Shown here in pieces: positions 12,201 to 20,860 of a stretch of 64,000 nt of DNA. Origin of the DNA: Sarcocystis neurona. Taxonomy: Eukaryota; Apicomplexa; Conoidasida; Eucoccidiorida; Sarcocystidae. Each line of letters opens with the position of its first letter. Within the stretch, counting starts at the first letter, position 1. The position numbers and the translations under genes are program-made. Location: contig KL647295.1 in the NCBI GenBank assembly GCA_000727475.1, forward strand, positions 422,839 to 486,838, in the 5' to 3' direction. The notes beneath the pieces are model-generated. The model did no database searches. It saw only the letters and a list, made by a program, of their open reading frames with translations, and was not told the DNA's origin.

Positions 12201-13868
12201 AAGAGAAAGAGGCAGACAGCAGCAGCAACAGGAGTTCGTGTGCTTCTGCTGCTGGCGGGGTAGTGTGGCAGCAGCTTGCTGCTCTCACCTTCTGCGTCGC
12301 TGCGACTGCAGCTTCTCCTTCCGCTGCATGTCTGCACCAGCAACAGCAGGAGGAGCAGCAACTGCTGCAGCTGCTGCAGGAGCAGCAACGGGCACAGCAG
12401 TACCAGCAACAACAGCAGCAGCGGCGCAACTCCTGTAGAAATTTTGGCACAGAGCAGCAGGGGGTGCCTGCTGCGGCTGCAGACGTGGAGGAAGCGTTGC
12501 TACCGCTGCGGGGATCGGCAGCAGCAGGAGGAGGCCAGGGGCAAAGCGAAGCTGCAGCGTATGGTGTAACGTTAGCAGCAACACATAGCACAACAGCAGG
12601 AGAGGCAGCAGGAGGGGGACGGGCGGCTGCAGCAGCCAACCCGCAGACAGTCGCTCGATGGGTTGAGAGAAAGCGAGGACTACGAGAGAGCAGCAGCGTC
12701 AGCCGAGGAACCGACGAAGACAAAGGAAAACAGCAAAAAATTGCACCTGGCAGAACAGCAGCGGGTGCTGCAGCGGCCGCCGCTGCTGCCGCTGCTGCGG
12801 CTGCCGCTGCTGCCGCGGCCGCGTGGAAGCCGGCGTACTCACAAGTGAACAGCAGCAGAGAGAAGCGCTGGAGGACGCGTACGCTCAGCTGCAGAAGTCA
12901 CAGCAGCAGCGTCAGCAGCAGGAGAAGAAGCAACAGCAGCAGCAGAAGCAGCAGCAGAAGCAGCAGCAGCAGGAAGGTTTTCAACAGCAACAGAGGGAGG
13001 AGGTGGAGCAGCAGCAGCAGCAGGAGAAGGAGAGAGAGAAACAGCAGCATCAGCAGCGGCAGCAGCAGTGGCAGGGACAGCAGAGCAGGAAGCAGCAGCT
13101 GCAGGAGGAGAAGCATGAAGAAAGAAGGCAGTCTTCCAAGCCCGCTGCTGCTGCAGCAGATGACTTCGCATTGTGACCCGGCTCGCGCTGCAGCATCCGG
13201 CGAAGTGCGTGGGAGAGACAGGAAGGGAAAAGCAGCAGCAGGAGCCATGGCTGCAGACGCAGGAAAAAGACCAACAGCAGGAGCAGCAGCAAAGCGAGCA
13301 ACAACAGCACGGACAGCAGAAGGACGGAGCATCCCCGGTGTGGGGTCTGCATGCCAAGAAGGAGAGCTCCACGGAGGACGGCGGCAGGTCATATCAGGGC
13401 AGCAGCAGCAGGGAGGAGCAGGTGCAGCAGCCGGAGGAAGGAATACCAGCAGCAGGACGATTCGAAGCAGCACGGGGTGTAGAAGCAGAAGCAACAGCGT
13501 AGTGGTAGAGTGGGCGTCCAGCTGCAGCCGAGGCAGCAGCAATACCCGCAAGAGCAGCAGCAGCAGCAAGTGGTGTGACGGAAGTGTTTCTGGCGTTTCC
13601 ACTGGCGACCGTGAGCTGCGTGAGTTGAAGAAGGTGGGGTCTGCTGCTGCTTCTGAGCAACACACAGAGCAGCAACAACAGCGGTGCCGAAGCCGCGTAG
13701 AAGTCACAGACGTCGCAGCTACAGCGGCACTTCTTGCAGTGGCGCTCGAGGAGCGGCGACTGAAGAAGAAGCAGCAGCAGCAGCAGCTTGCCGCTCCTCC
13801 TGGCGACCGCATTCGCAGCAGCCTTAGGAGCAGCTCCAGCAGCAGAAGGAGAAGCGTCACCCTCCTGG
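6291..13868 (+). CDS. Very long low-complexity open reading region (gene A, part 2)
   Basis: Unrecognised. A single + frame is open from about 6,200 to 13,876, roughly 2,550 codons. It is an alternation of poly-Ala, poly-Gln and poly-Ser/Arg with islands of amphipathic, Leu-rich sequence: PLRPLHVLQTI near 6,450, GWLRVTHLLLDAWKL near 7,300, TLEVLLLLLQAAVHL near 10,150, DDVVESLLVLRNAM near 10,785, and VLLALQQLVLSIV near 11,550. The spaced helical islands faintly recall helical-repeat proteins, but I saw no diagnostic motif. Blocks at 9,330-10,200 and 12,020-12,300 are CTG-rich like introns, so the real gene is probably split into several exons. The first acceptor is TTGTTGCAG at 6,290 and a plausible last donor is GTGACT at 13,869. 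Openness alone is weak evidence here because GCA and AGC frames lack near-stop codons. Confidence 0.4.
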
Positions 13869-13878
13869 GTGACTAACT

Positions 13879-13914
<36 letters not shown>

Positions 13915-14062
13915 TCCGGTTGTTGCTGCTGCTGCGCGAGCATTCCCGCGTTTCTGCCGCTGCGGGCAGCTGCTTCGCGAGCGGTGGCAGACTCTAGGGA
14001 GACGCTGCTGCAGCAGGTGGCCAGTTTGCACATGCGCTGCTTTTTCTGTGCTGCTGCTGCAG
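13869..14062 (+). other. Putative last intron of gene A with (CA)n after the donor
   Basis: The sequence runs from a GTGACT donor through (AC)n at about 13,880-13,911 to an acceptor in TGCTGCTGCAG at 14,062. It contains stops in all + frames. A different upstream donor may be used, because the phase left by the long open frame does not match the terminal exon. Confidence 0.4.
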
Positions 14063-14504
14063 CAGGCAACAGCAGCAGACGGAGGAGCAGCGTCAAAAAG
14101 ACACCCCCAGGGACCCTCCTCGAGCTGCGACTGCGGCAGCAGCTGCGGTAGTGGCAAAGTTTGCTGCCGTGGTGCAGTTCCAGAAGCTGCTGCCACGCAG
14201 GGTGCTGCTGCAGGAGCAGTGTGTGGCCGACAGCTTTCTTCTCCGAAAAGCCGTACGACGGTGGCTCGAATACGCAGCCTTCACGTACATCTACGAAGCA
14301 GGCCCAGCAGCAAGTGTTCGCCGTGCGTTTTCTTCTGCTTCTGTAGAACCGCGAGAGGGTCTGTTATGTGCGGCCTGTTCAAAAGTAGCTACCAATACGG
14401 TGCAAACCTCCGCAGAATATCGTGCGGCCTGCCGCTTCCTGCTGCCTCTACAGCTGCAGCAGAGTCGCCTTGAGGCTCGGCTGTTCCGACAGCAGCAGCA
14501 GTGA
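14063..14504 (+). CDS. Probable C-terminal exon of gene A, helical, no known domain
   Basis: A non-repetitive frame follows the acceptor CTGCTGCAG and ends in TGA at 14,502-14,504, followed at once by a second TGA. It encodes about 147 residues. First comes a Gln/Glu-rich linker (QQTEEQRQKDTPRDP). Then come long amphipathic helices with alternating hydrophobic, basic and aromatic residues (FQKLLPRRVLLQ, FLLRKAVRRWLEY), then a Cys pair (LLCAACSK) and a Gln-rich tail. The L-R-K-x2-R-R-W spacing resembles centrin-binding (Sfi1-type) helices, but a single motif is not enough to name it. Triplet content is low compared with the 8 kb upstream, which supports real coding. Probably the 3' end of the giant + strand gene. 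Confidence 0.5.
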
Positions 14505-15060
14505 TGACAAACCGCCGCTGCGACTGCACGAGCAGAGATGATTAGCTGCTGCTGTTGCTGCTCCTCTCTTACCGTTGGAGCAGGTGCTCTACAGCAGCAT
14601 CACAACGCCGGTGCCACACGAGCAGCAGCACACGCGATCGAGACGCCCGTCCGCACGTAAGGCGCCGGTATGCGTCTGGGCTGCCGTGCAGCAACAGCTA
14701 CTGGAAGGACAGCATCTTGTATCCGTGTACATGTCTGTGTGTATCTAAAAGTTTGTATAGATATAAACACATGTATGTTTAAGTGTACGTATGTATCTCT
14801 GCGTCTGTATGTGTATGTGTTTGCATGAATATTCGGAAATAAACACGTATACATATATGGATATACGGGTGTATGTGTGTATCTCTGCATCTGTTTACGT
14901 ATGTGTGTGTCTGCATATATCTGAATCATCATATGGATATATATATATATACACGTAGGTGTGTGTATTTATCTCTGCGTATGTCTAGGTACGTGTAAGG
15001 CACGGTATTAACGACTGTATTAATAGACGTACTGCTCGTAATCTGCGCAGTACCGCGGCA
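14505..15060. repeat. 3' flank of gene A with AT/GT microsatellite
   Basis: A short CTG-bearing flank is followed by TGTATG/ATATAC simple repeat from about 14,720 to 14,990. I see no gene here. Confidence 0.7.
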
Positions 15061-16418
15061 GAAGCAGGACAGGGAACTTTGCTGCCGCGTGGCACTAGAC
15101 GCCGTAGTGGTAGTGATGCTAGGACGCTGCCTCTCACTCTGGTGCCGAGTGAGGAGCAGCAGCAGATCGCTTGCGCTTCTGGTACAGCCACGCCAGCTGC
15201 TGTTTGGTCTCCTGTTCCGCCAGCGTCCCCAGCTCGACTAAAAGAAGCAGAACGACGCACAGGCAGCAGATGTGCGGAGCAACCCAGCAGCAGCACTAGC
15301 AGCAGCGGAAGGTGACTGGTGTTTGCCTGCCACTGCGGCTGTCGCGTACGTTGCTGCTGCCCTGCTGTTGATGCTACTGAGATGCCATTTGGCTGCTGCT
15401 TAATTGCACTGAGGCTACGCCGCCGCAGAGCTGCTCCTCTGCTGCTGCTACGTGATGCTGCTTTTGGCCGGGTGCCGCTGCGAACATTTGATCCTCGTGC
15501 TACTCGGGCTGCTGACGGTATCGCAGAGGGGAAGGACCTGTCCTCCGCAGTGCTTGCTGCTGGCGATGCAATGTAGAACCACTCCGTCGAACTCCACTGC
15601 AGCTAGCCGCTACTGTCCTTTGGCTGCAGCTCAGTATTTGGTACTGGTGCAGCTTCATCGGTGTGCTACGGTTCTGGAGCCGCGTGTGGCCTGCGTGTGG
15701 GGTGCGAATGCTGCCCCTTCTGCTGGTGTTGCCGCCGCTGCTGTTACCGGTGCTGCTGATGCTGCGGCTACTGGTGCTGCTGCCGCAGCCATTGCTATAG
15801 CTAGTAATGTCACTACTGCTGCTGCTGCTGCAACTGCTACAGCTGCTCTTGATACGCCAGTGAGCGTCGGCGTAACGTAACACGGTGCAGTCGTGATTGT
15901 AGGTGTTTAGATAAGTGAAACAAGTGCTACTGGTTTGCAGTACTAGATACTGTAGTAGGACGTCGTGCAGCTGCGTACTTTGGAGCTGCTGTTAGTGCTT
16001 CACTGAGGTGTCTTTGTTGTTTGTGGCTGGCTGGTCCGTCTCGGCTCCTGCGCTGCTGCATGAGTTGGGGTCTGCTGTTGTAGCCACTGCACTGCTGTCG
16101 CGGCTTCTGATCGCGGGCTTAGGTGGCGATGTTTCTGCACTATCTCTAGAAATGCGGTAATGCAAGCAGAGCCGTTCTTTTGCCGGTCCTGCAGCGCTGT
16201 GGATGGCGCTGCTGTGCTGCTGTAGCTGCTGCGCAGCTATTGAGTGCGCCCTGCGGCGCGGCTGTCGACGGTGCGTCACTCCTGAATTTGCAGGTCCTCA
16301 GGTGTTTTCTGAGCAACAAGACGCTGCAAGATGCTGCAGCAGTGATCGTGTGGTATTCACAGTTGTCCGCTTCAAGACGCAAGTGCATACACTCGTACCC
16401 AGAGATCTCAACAACTGA
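15060..16418 (+). other. GC-rich block with coding-like frames; candidate terminal exon near 16,304-16,418 (+)
   Basis: Unresolved. On the + strand an acceptor AATTTGCAG at 16,303 is followed by a non-repetitive frame (VFSEQQDAARC, then VVFTVVRFKTQVHTLVPRD) ending TGA at 16,416-16,418. An upstream + frame around 16,010-16,150 (LLHELGSAVVATALLSRLL) could be the preceding exon. Minus-strand frames look equally protein-like near 15,240-15,140 (KQQLAWLYQKRKR) and 15,600-15,450 (FDGVVLHCIASSKHC). Both strands cannot be coding throughout, so I give no product. The centre (15,320-15,900) is CTG-rich on +, which would fit introns of a + strand gene. Confidence 0.25.
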
Positions 16419-16425
16419 ATCAGCT

Positions 16426-16463
16426 CGCTATATATATCTGTATATATACAGATATATATAGCG
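16426..16463. repeat. Perfect 38-bp AT-rich palindrome
   Basis: The arms CGCTATATATATCTGTATA and its exact reverse complement meet at 16,444/16,445 with no loop. It starts 8 bases after the TGA at 16,416-16,418. Confidence 0.9.
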
Positions 16464-17030
16464 TCTTATACCTGCGTGTAGAAACACGCATACGCCTGTG
16501 ACAACGCACAGTTGCGCTCTGGCTCTCACAATGTATGTACGCACATGTATACATACACACATGCACACACACATACATGCATACATACATGCATACATAC
16601 ATGCATACATATATACATACAAGCATGCAGACATACATACATCACGCAGCACTCCGCTTACTTGCCTCTATTAGTGACAAGGCTTGAAATTCTTCACCAT
16701 ATATTTGTATAGATAAGTCAGTAAATGCTCCATGGAACGTACACAAGAAATCCACTGGGTCGCAGGTCGGTGACCAGATGTGAAGACAGTTTCTACAAAG
16801 CCCATGCAGTGCCTGCGCAGCATCCGTGTCTACATACACACATATGTGTATATATGGAGAGAGAGAGAGAGAGACAAAGAGCCAGAGACAGGGATGTGTA
16901 CTTAGATACATACATTTTAACACATAATCGTACTTGACTTGTGAGTGCGTGTGTGTATGTGGATCTGTAGGCGTGTGCACCAGAGCCGTAGCGCAAAGGC
17001 AGGTCCATGCTTCCTCCTGCAAGTAGATGA
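16464..17030. repeat. Microsatellite region (ATACATGC-type, GAGA run)
   Basis: About 16,540-16,640 holds repeated CATACATACATG units of roughly 12 bp. A (GA)n run lies at about 16,857-16,874. No supportable gene. Confidence 0.75.
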
Positions 17031-18560
17031 ATAGACGTTTTTTTTATATGTCTCCACGTAGGTATGGAGGGCATTAATTGTCAATAGCGCAGCATCACCG
17101 GTACACGTGGTAGCCGCCGTCTTCCGTGCTTGCCAAGGCCACGTGGGAGAATATTATGATCGAATATTATGATCATTCTACGTCTTTTACGAACAGCGGT
17201 TAAAGCGCTGAGAACAATAATGTACAGTGTGCTGTTCCTTTTTCCACCCTCAACGTCTGGCAGGTAAAGGCAAGAAGGTGGGAAGGGAAAGGAAAATGAG
17301 CAAAGGATGGAAACGCGAGCAGTTTTCGTCTTGTTCGCACGACACCCCTGTTCGAATGAGGGAAGTCCTAAAGACCAGTTAACGTTTCCTTAGAAGTAGA
17401 TCGAAGAAACGTTCAGAGTACTCTCTAATAATCTCCCCTTGCTCTCCTCGTCCTTCGAAGAACTCGTATGTGCCTGTCAAGTGCGCGACTTCTTCTACAA
17501 AATTCCTTGACCTTGGTGAGCCACAGTCATCACTCTGGAAACCCCCCTCTTTCTCCGTTGGTTGTTTTTGAAGAAGAAGGGAAGATGCCGTCGATACTTC
17601 CCCGTCCTCCACCTGTGCTGCCCACAGAGAACAGTGAAGGGTGCGTTCTTCTTTCGTAAGGCTGTGACTACGGCGATTCTCTTCGAATGTCTTGCTACAA
17701 GCAGTGTAGTCGTCATCTTCACAGTAAAAGTTTCGCTGACCCAGACGATACGGAGTGGTAGGACATTTCTTTTCTCGAAATGTCACTAGAGAACGACAGC
17801 ACTTCTTCTTCCTGGTGGTCTAGTGTTTTTCAGATGGGGGAGACTGCCCAGTCCGTGTCGTAGACAAAGTACCCCTCTCTATTCTTGTTTTCCTCGACGC
17901 ACAACAGAGAAGAGAAGGGAGACTGCCCTGCTCATTCTCTTCACGTCCTTCTCTGCATAAGACCGGAGATCTTCCCATCATCTGCGGCAGCATTCAACTT
18001 TCCCCTTGCCTCCCCTTCTGTAGGTGCAGGCAGTGACGAGCAGTCTTGTTCGTCTCTCCTAATTTGTCTCATTACCTTCTTCTGCTGCAGTAGGTGCCAT
18101 CGTCTCTTCCTTAATACAGTTCATGAGGAAGAAGTTCATTTCCCTGTGCTTCCTGTGCATAAGCAAGAAAAGAAGATACGTGCTGTCCGTTAGACGACAC
18201 AAGCAAGCACTGCAGCCCGCCTCGTCTGCTAGTTTTGTGTTGACAAAGAATAGCAGAGAGCTCAAGATTTCTCCTTTCCCCTGCCAGCCGACTCACTAGG
18301 GAAGACGCTACGTAACACAGAAGAAAACCCGTCTTCCCCGCTGTATCCTGTTTTCCACCGCGTGGCGATGTTGGTGAACCCTTTGGACTCACACACTTTC
18401 TCTTTCTTTTTAAAAGCCAAAGGACGCACTTTTGGGGACAGTTCATTGTGTGTAGAAGCGTGACGACCTCACAGGACTACTTGGCGTATTCCGTTTACTA
18501 TGGGTAGACAGCAGAGAAGATATCTGAGCACTATTACAGGAAGCGTTTGCAGAAATCGAA
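17030..18560. other. Repeat-poor island
   Basis: About 1.5 kb with almost no CAG/CTG triplets or AT microsatellite, unlike everything around it. A 13-bp direct repeat GAATATTATGATC occurs twice back to back near 17,149-17,174. It contains the minus-strand open frame listed separately. Its texture resembles the repeat-poor segments known to alternate with repeat-rich ones in Eimeria chromosomes, or it could be a decayed insertion. Confidence 0.6.
17379..17786 (-). CDS. Hypothetical protein, 135 aa, in repeat-poor island
   Basis: Unrecognised. A minus-strand frame of 135 codons with balanced, hydrophilic, acidic composition (CEDDDYTACSKTFEENRR near the N-terminus, EFFEGRGEQGEIIREYSERF near the C-terminus). 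There is no homopolymer run and no signal peptide or membrane segment. In this window frames with no triplet content are rare, so it deserves more weight than the longer repeat frames. However, its length is still compatible with chance and there is no recognisable fold. It could be one exon of a larger gene, because the final residues run straight into AT-richer sequence. Confidence 0.3.
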   Translation of the reverse strand: MTFREKKCPTTPYRLGQRNFYCEDDDYTACSKTFEENRRSHSLTKEERTLHCSLWAAQVEDGEVSTASSLLLQKQPTEKEGGFQSDDCGSPRSRNFVEEVAHLTGTYEFFEGRGEQGEIIREYSERFFDLLLRKR

Positions 18561-18751
18561 ACTTAAAAGACTGCAGCAGCAGCAGCAACAGCACTACCAG
18601 CCGCAGACTGCGCCCGCGTGTCGGAAGGGCGCTGGTGACGGCAGCAGAAGTGCAAGCGAACGCAATAGAGGCGCACAAGCGAGAGCGACAACGTAGTAGT
18701 AAGAGAACAGCGGCACAGCGGTGGTACTCGAGAAAGTGCAAGAAGCAGTAG
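18503..18751 (+). CDS. Possible basic C-terminal coding fragment before the gap
   Basis: Unrecognised. The + frame ends at TAG 18,749-18,751 after a basic, mostly non-repetitive stretch (TAAEVQANAIEAHKRERQ, then AAQRWYSRKCKKQ). It lies only 12 bases before an assembly gap, so it may belong to the same gene as the exon after the gap, or the frame may change at the gap edge. The 5' part contains a CAG run read as Ser. Confidence 0.25.
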   Translation, partial: GRQQRRYLSTITGSVCRNRNLKDCSSSSNSTTSRRLRPRVGRALVTAAEVQANAIEAHKRERQRSSKRTAAQRWYSRKCKKQ

Positions 18752-18763
18752 CCCCAGCAGCAG

Positions 18764-19458
18764 NNNNNNNNNNNNNNNNNNNNNNNNNNNNNNNNNNNNN
18801 NNNNNNNNNNNNNNNNNNNNNNNNNNNNNNNNNNNNNNNNNNNNNNNNNNNNNNNNNNNNNNNNNNNNNNNNNNNNNNNNNNNNNNNNNNNNNNNNNNNN
18901 NNNNNNNNNNNNNNNNNNNNNNNNNNNNNNNNNNNNNNNNNNNNNNNNNNNNNNNNNNNNNNNNNNNNNNNNNNNNNNNNNNNNNNNNNNNNNNNNNNNN
19001 NNNNNNNNNNNNNNNNNNNNNNNNNNNNNNNNNNNNNNNNNNNNNNNNNNNNNNNNNNNNNNNNNNNNNNNNNNNNNNNNNNNNNNNNNNNNNNNNNNNN
19101 NNNNNNNNNNNNNNNNNNNNNNNNNNNNNNNNNNNNNNNNNNNNNNNNNNNNNNNNNNNNNNNNNNNNNNNNNNNNNNNNNNNNNNNNNNNNNNNNNNNN
19201 NNNNNNNNNNNNNNNNNNNNNNNNNNNNNNNNNNNNNNNNNNNNNNNNNNNNNNNNNNNNNNNNNNNNNNNNNNNNNNNNNNNNNNNNNNNNNNNNNNNN
19301 NNNNNNNNNNNNNNNNNNNNNNNNNNNNNNNNNNNNNNNNNNNNNNNNNNNNNNNNNNNNNNNNNNNNNNNNNNNNNNNNNNNNNNNNNNNNNNNNNNNN
19401 NNNNNNNNNNNNNNNNNNNNNNNNNNNNNNNNNNNNNNNNNNNNNNNNNNNNNNNNNN
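18764..19458. other. Assembly gap (695 N)
   Basis: A run of N on both strands. Any open frame crossing it is meaningless. Confidence 1.
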
Positions 19459-19807
19459 CCGGACCAGGTCGGGCGCCCATCACCGGCACAAGCTACGTAG
19501 AGAAGCAACAAGGAGAGAAGAGGGGATAGCAGCGCTCTCTTTCTAGTGCACTTCGCCTGTTTCTGACTACTCGTCTGCAGAGCCTTGTTACGTGTGTGCG
19601 ACTGCGATCGAACATCACAGCAGCAACAGCACATTGAAAGGAGCAGCCGCTCAGGTAGAGCGAGGTGCAATAACAGCGTGAGCAATAGCAGCTCAAGTGG
19701 ACAGAGAAGTAACAGGAGGGCGGCAGCTGCAGGAGAAGTGGAGAGAGGAGCAGCAGGAGGAGGAGCAGCAGCAGGAGGGACGGGCACAACAGCAGGAGCG
19801 CGAGTAG

Positions 19808-20227
19808 CAAACAGAGAGAGGGACACGAGCAGCTGAAGTACCGGCAGCAGCAACGGCAGGACGGCGAACAGCAGCAGCAGCAGCAGCGGGTGCAGCAACA
19901 AGTGCATACAAGGAACAAACAGCGCACAAGCGGCACCAGCAGCACACAAGCAGCTGCAGCGCCAGCACACATGCACCGGCAGAAGTAGCTGTAAAGGCTG
20001 CAGAAGAAGCAGTAGGGAAGTGGGAGCAGCCGAAGCGATCGCGCCCGAACAAACACAAGCTCCCATCTTATAAGCGCACGCGTCTGGCCGCGTCCGCAGA
20101 AATCCTAGGCGGCCTCATCGCATCTTTGCCGCTACGTGATTCAACCCATGCACCCGGAACACGCTTCCACCCACATAACTTCACGTGTCGCATAACTGGC
20201 ATCAGCAGGGAGTCAGCACACACATGA
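19808..20227 (+). CDS. Probable 3' terminal exon with no internal Met, unknown protein
   Basis: Unrecognised. The frame opens after TAG at 19,805 and ends TGA at 20,225-20,227, about 139 codons. It has no in-frame ATG, so any gene must begin further upstream, possibly inside the gap. The first half is Ala/Ser/Thr-rich. From about 19,985 it becomes convincingly protein-like: an acidic helix (EVAVKAAEEAVGKWEQ), a basic patch (KRSRPNKHKLPSYKRTR) that could serve as a nuclear localisation signal, then a hydrophobic segment (AEILGGLIASLPLRD). An acceptor could be the CAG at 19,857-19,859 or any CAG just upstream of 19,985. The final 25 residues may be read-through past a missed donor. Confidence 0.45.
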   Translation, partial: QTERGTRAAEVPAAATAGRRTAAAAAAGAATSAYKEQTAHKRHQQHTSSCSASTHAPAEVAVKAAEEAVGKWEQPKRSRPNKHKLPSYKRTRLAASAEILGGLIASLPLRDSTHAPGTRFHPHNFTCRITGISRESAHT

Positions 20228-20860
20228 TGACGCGCGTCTTCATCAGAAACATATAAATGTGCATATATGTATATATATATATACATACGTCCGTGAGTGA
20301 ATGGTAGCGCCTCGGGACTTCATACACTAACCACATACGTGTCAATCTCTGTCTTCGGAGTAACAGGCGACAGGAAGTACTGCGACACCCTGACAAATAA
20401 GTACCACTGATGTACTTCTGTGTTCTGCCAGCGAGACGCAGTGTATCTGTGAAGTCCAGGGAGATACACACGCGTGTTTACGCTCATCTTCCAGTATCAA
20501 AGGTATATGTAGAGTGAGAGAGAGAGAAGGACTGACGCATAGGTATACTTAGCCTTTCGAATACAGGTATATATATACATATCTATACTCCTGTCCGGCA
20601 CCACCTGTGTTTCTGTTTTGTACTGTAAGTATGTGTCTGTGAAGATCTGGTGGGCAGGTGTCGTCCGTCCAGCAGCTGCACACTCACACATACAAGACAG
20701 CTGGTTTCTGACCTGTATCTGCGTATTTACATCTGTGCATCCCTTACCTACAGGCGAACTACAGCCACTTTCCCCTACGATTACATGCACGCATACGTAC
20801 GCGTATGTAAATAGCTACAGTTCCTCTGTGTATGTGCTGCGCTGCAGTCGTAGCCATAGC
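20228..20860. repeat. AT microsatellite and unremarkable flank
   Basis: TATATG repeats at about 20,250-20,285 and 20,560-20,590. The rest is non-repetitive, without a supportable gene. Confidence 0.6.

Noticed and set aside
18563..20066. Open frames of 250-490 codons crossing the N run
   Set aside because: Most of the length is undetermined bases.
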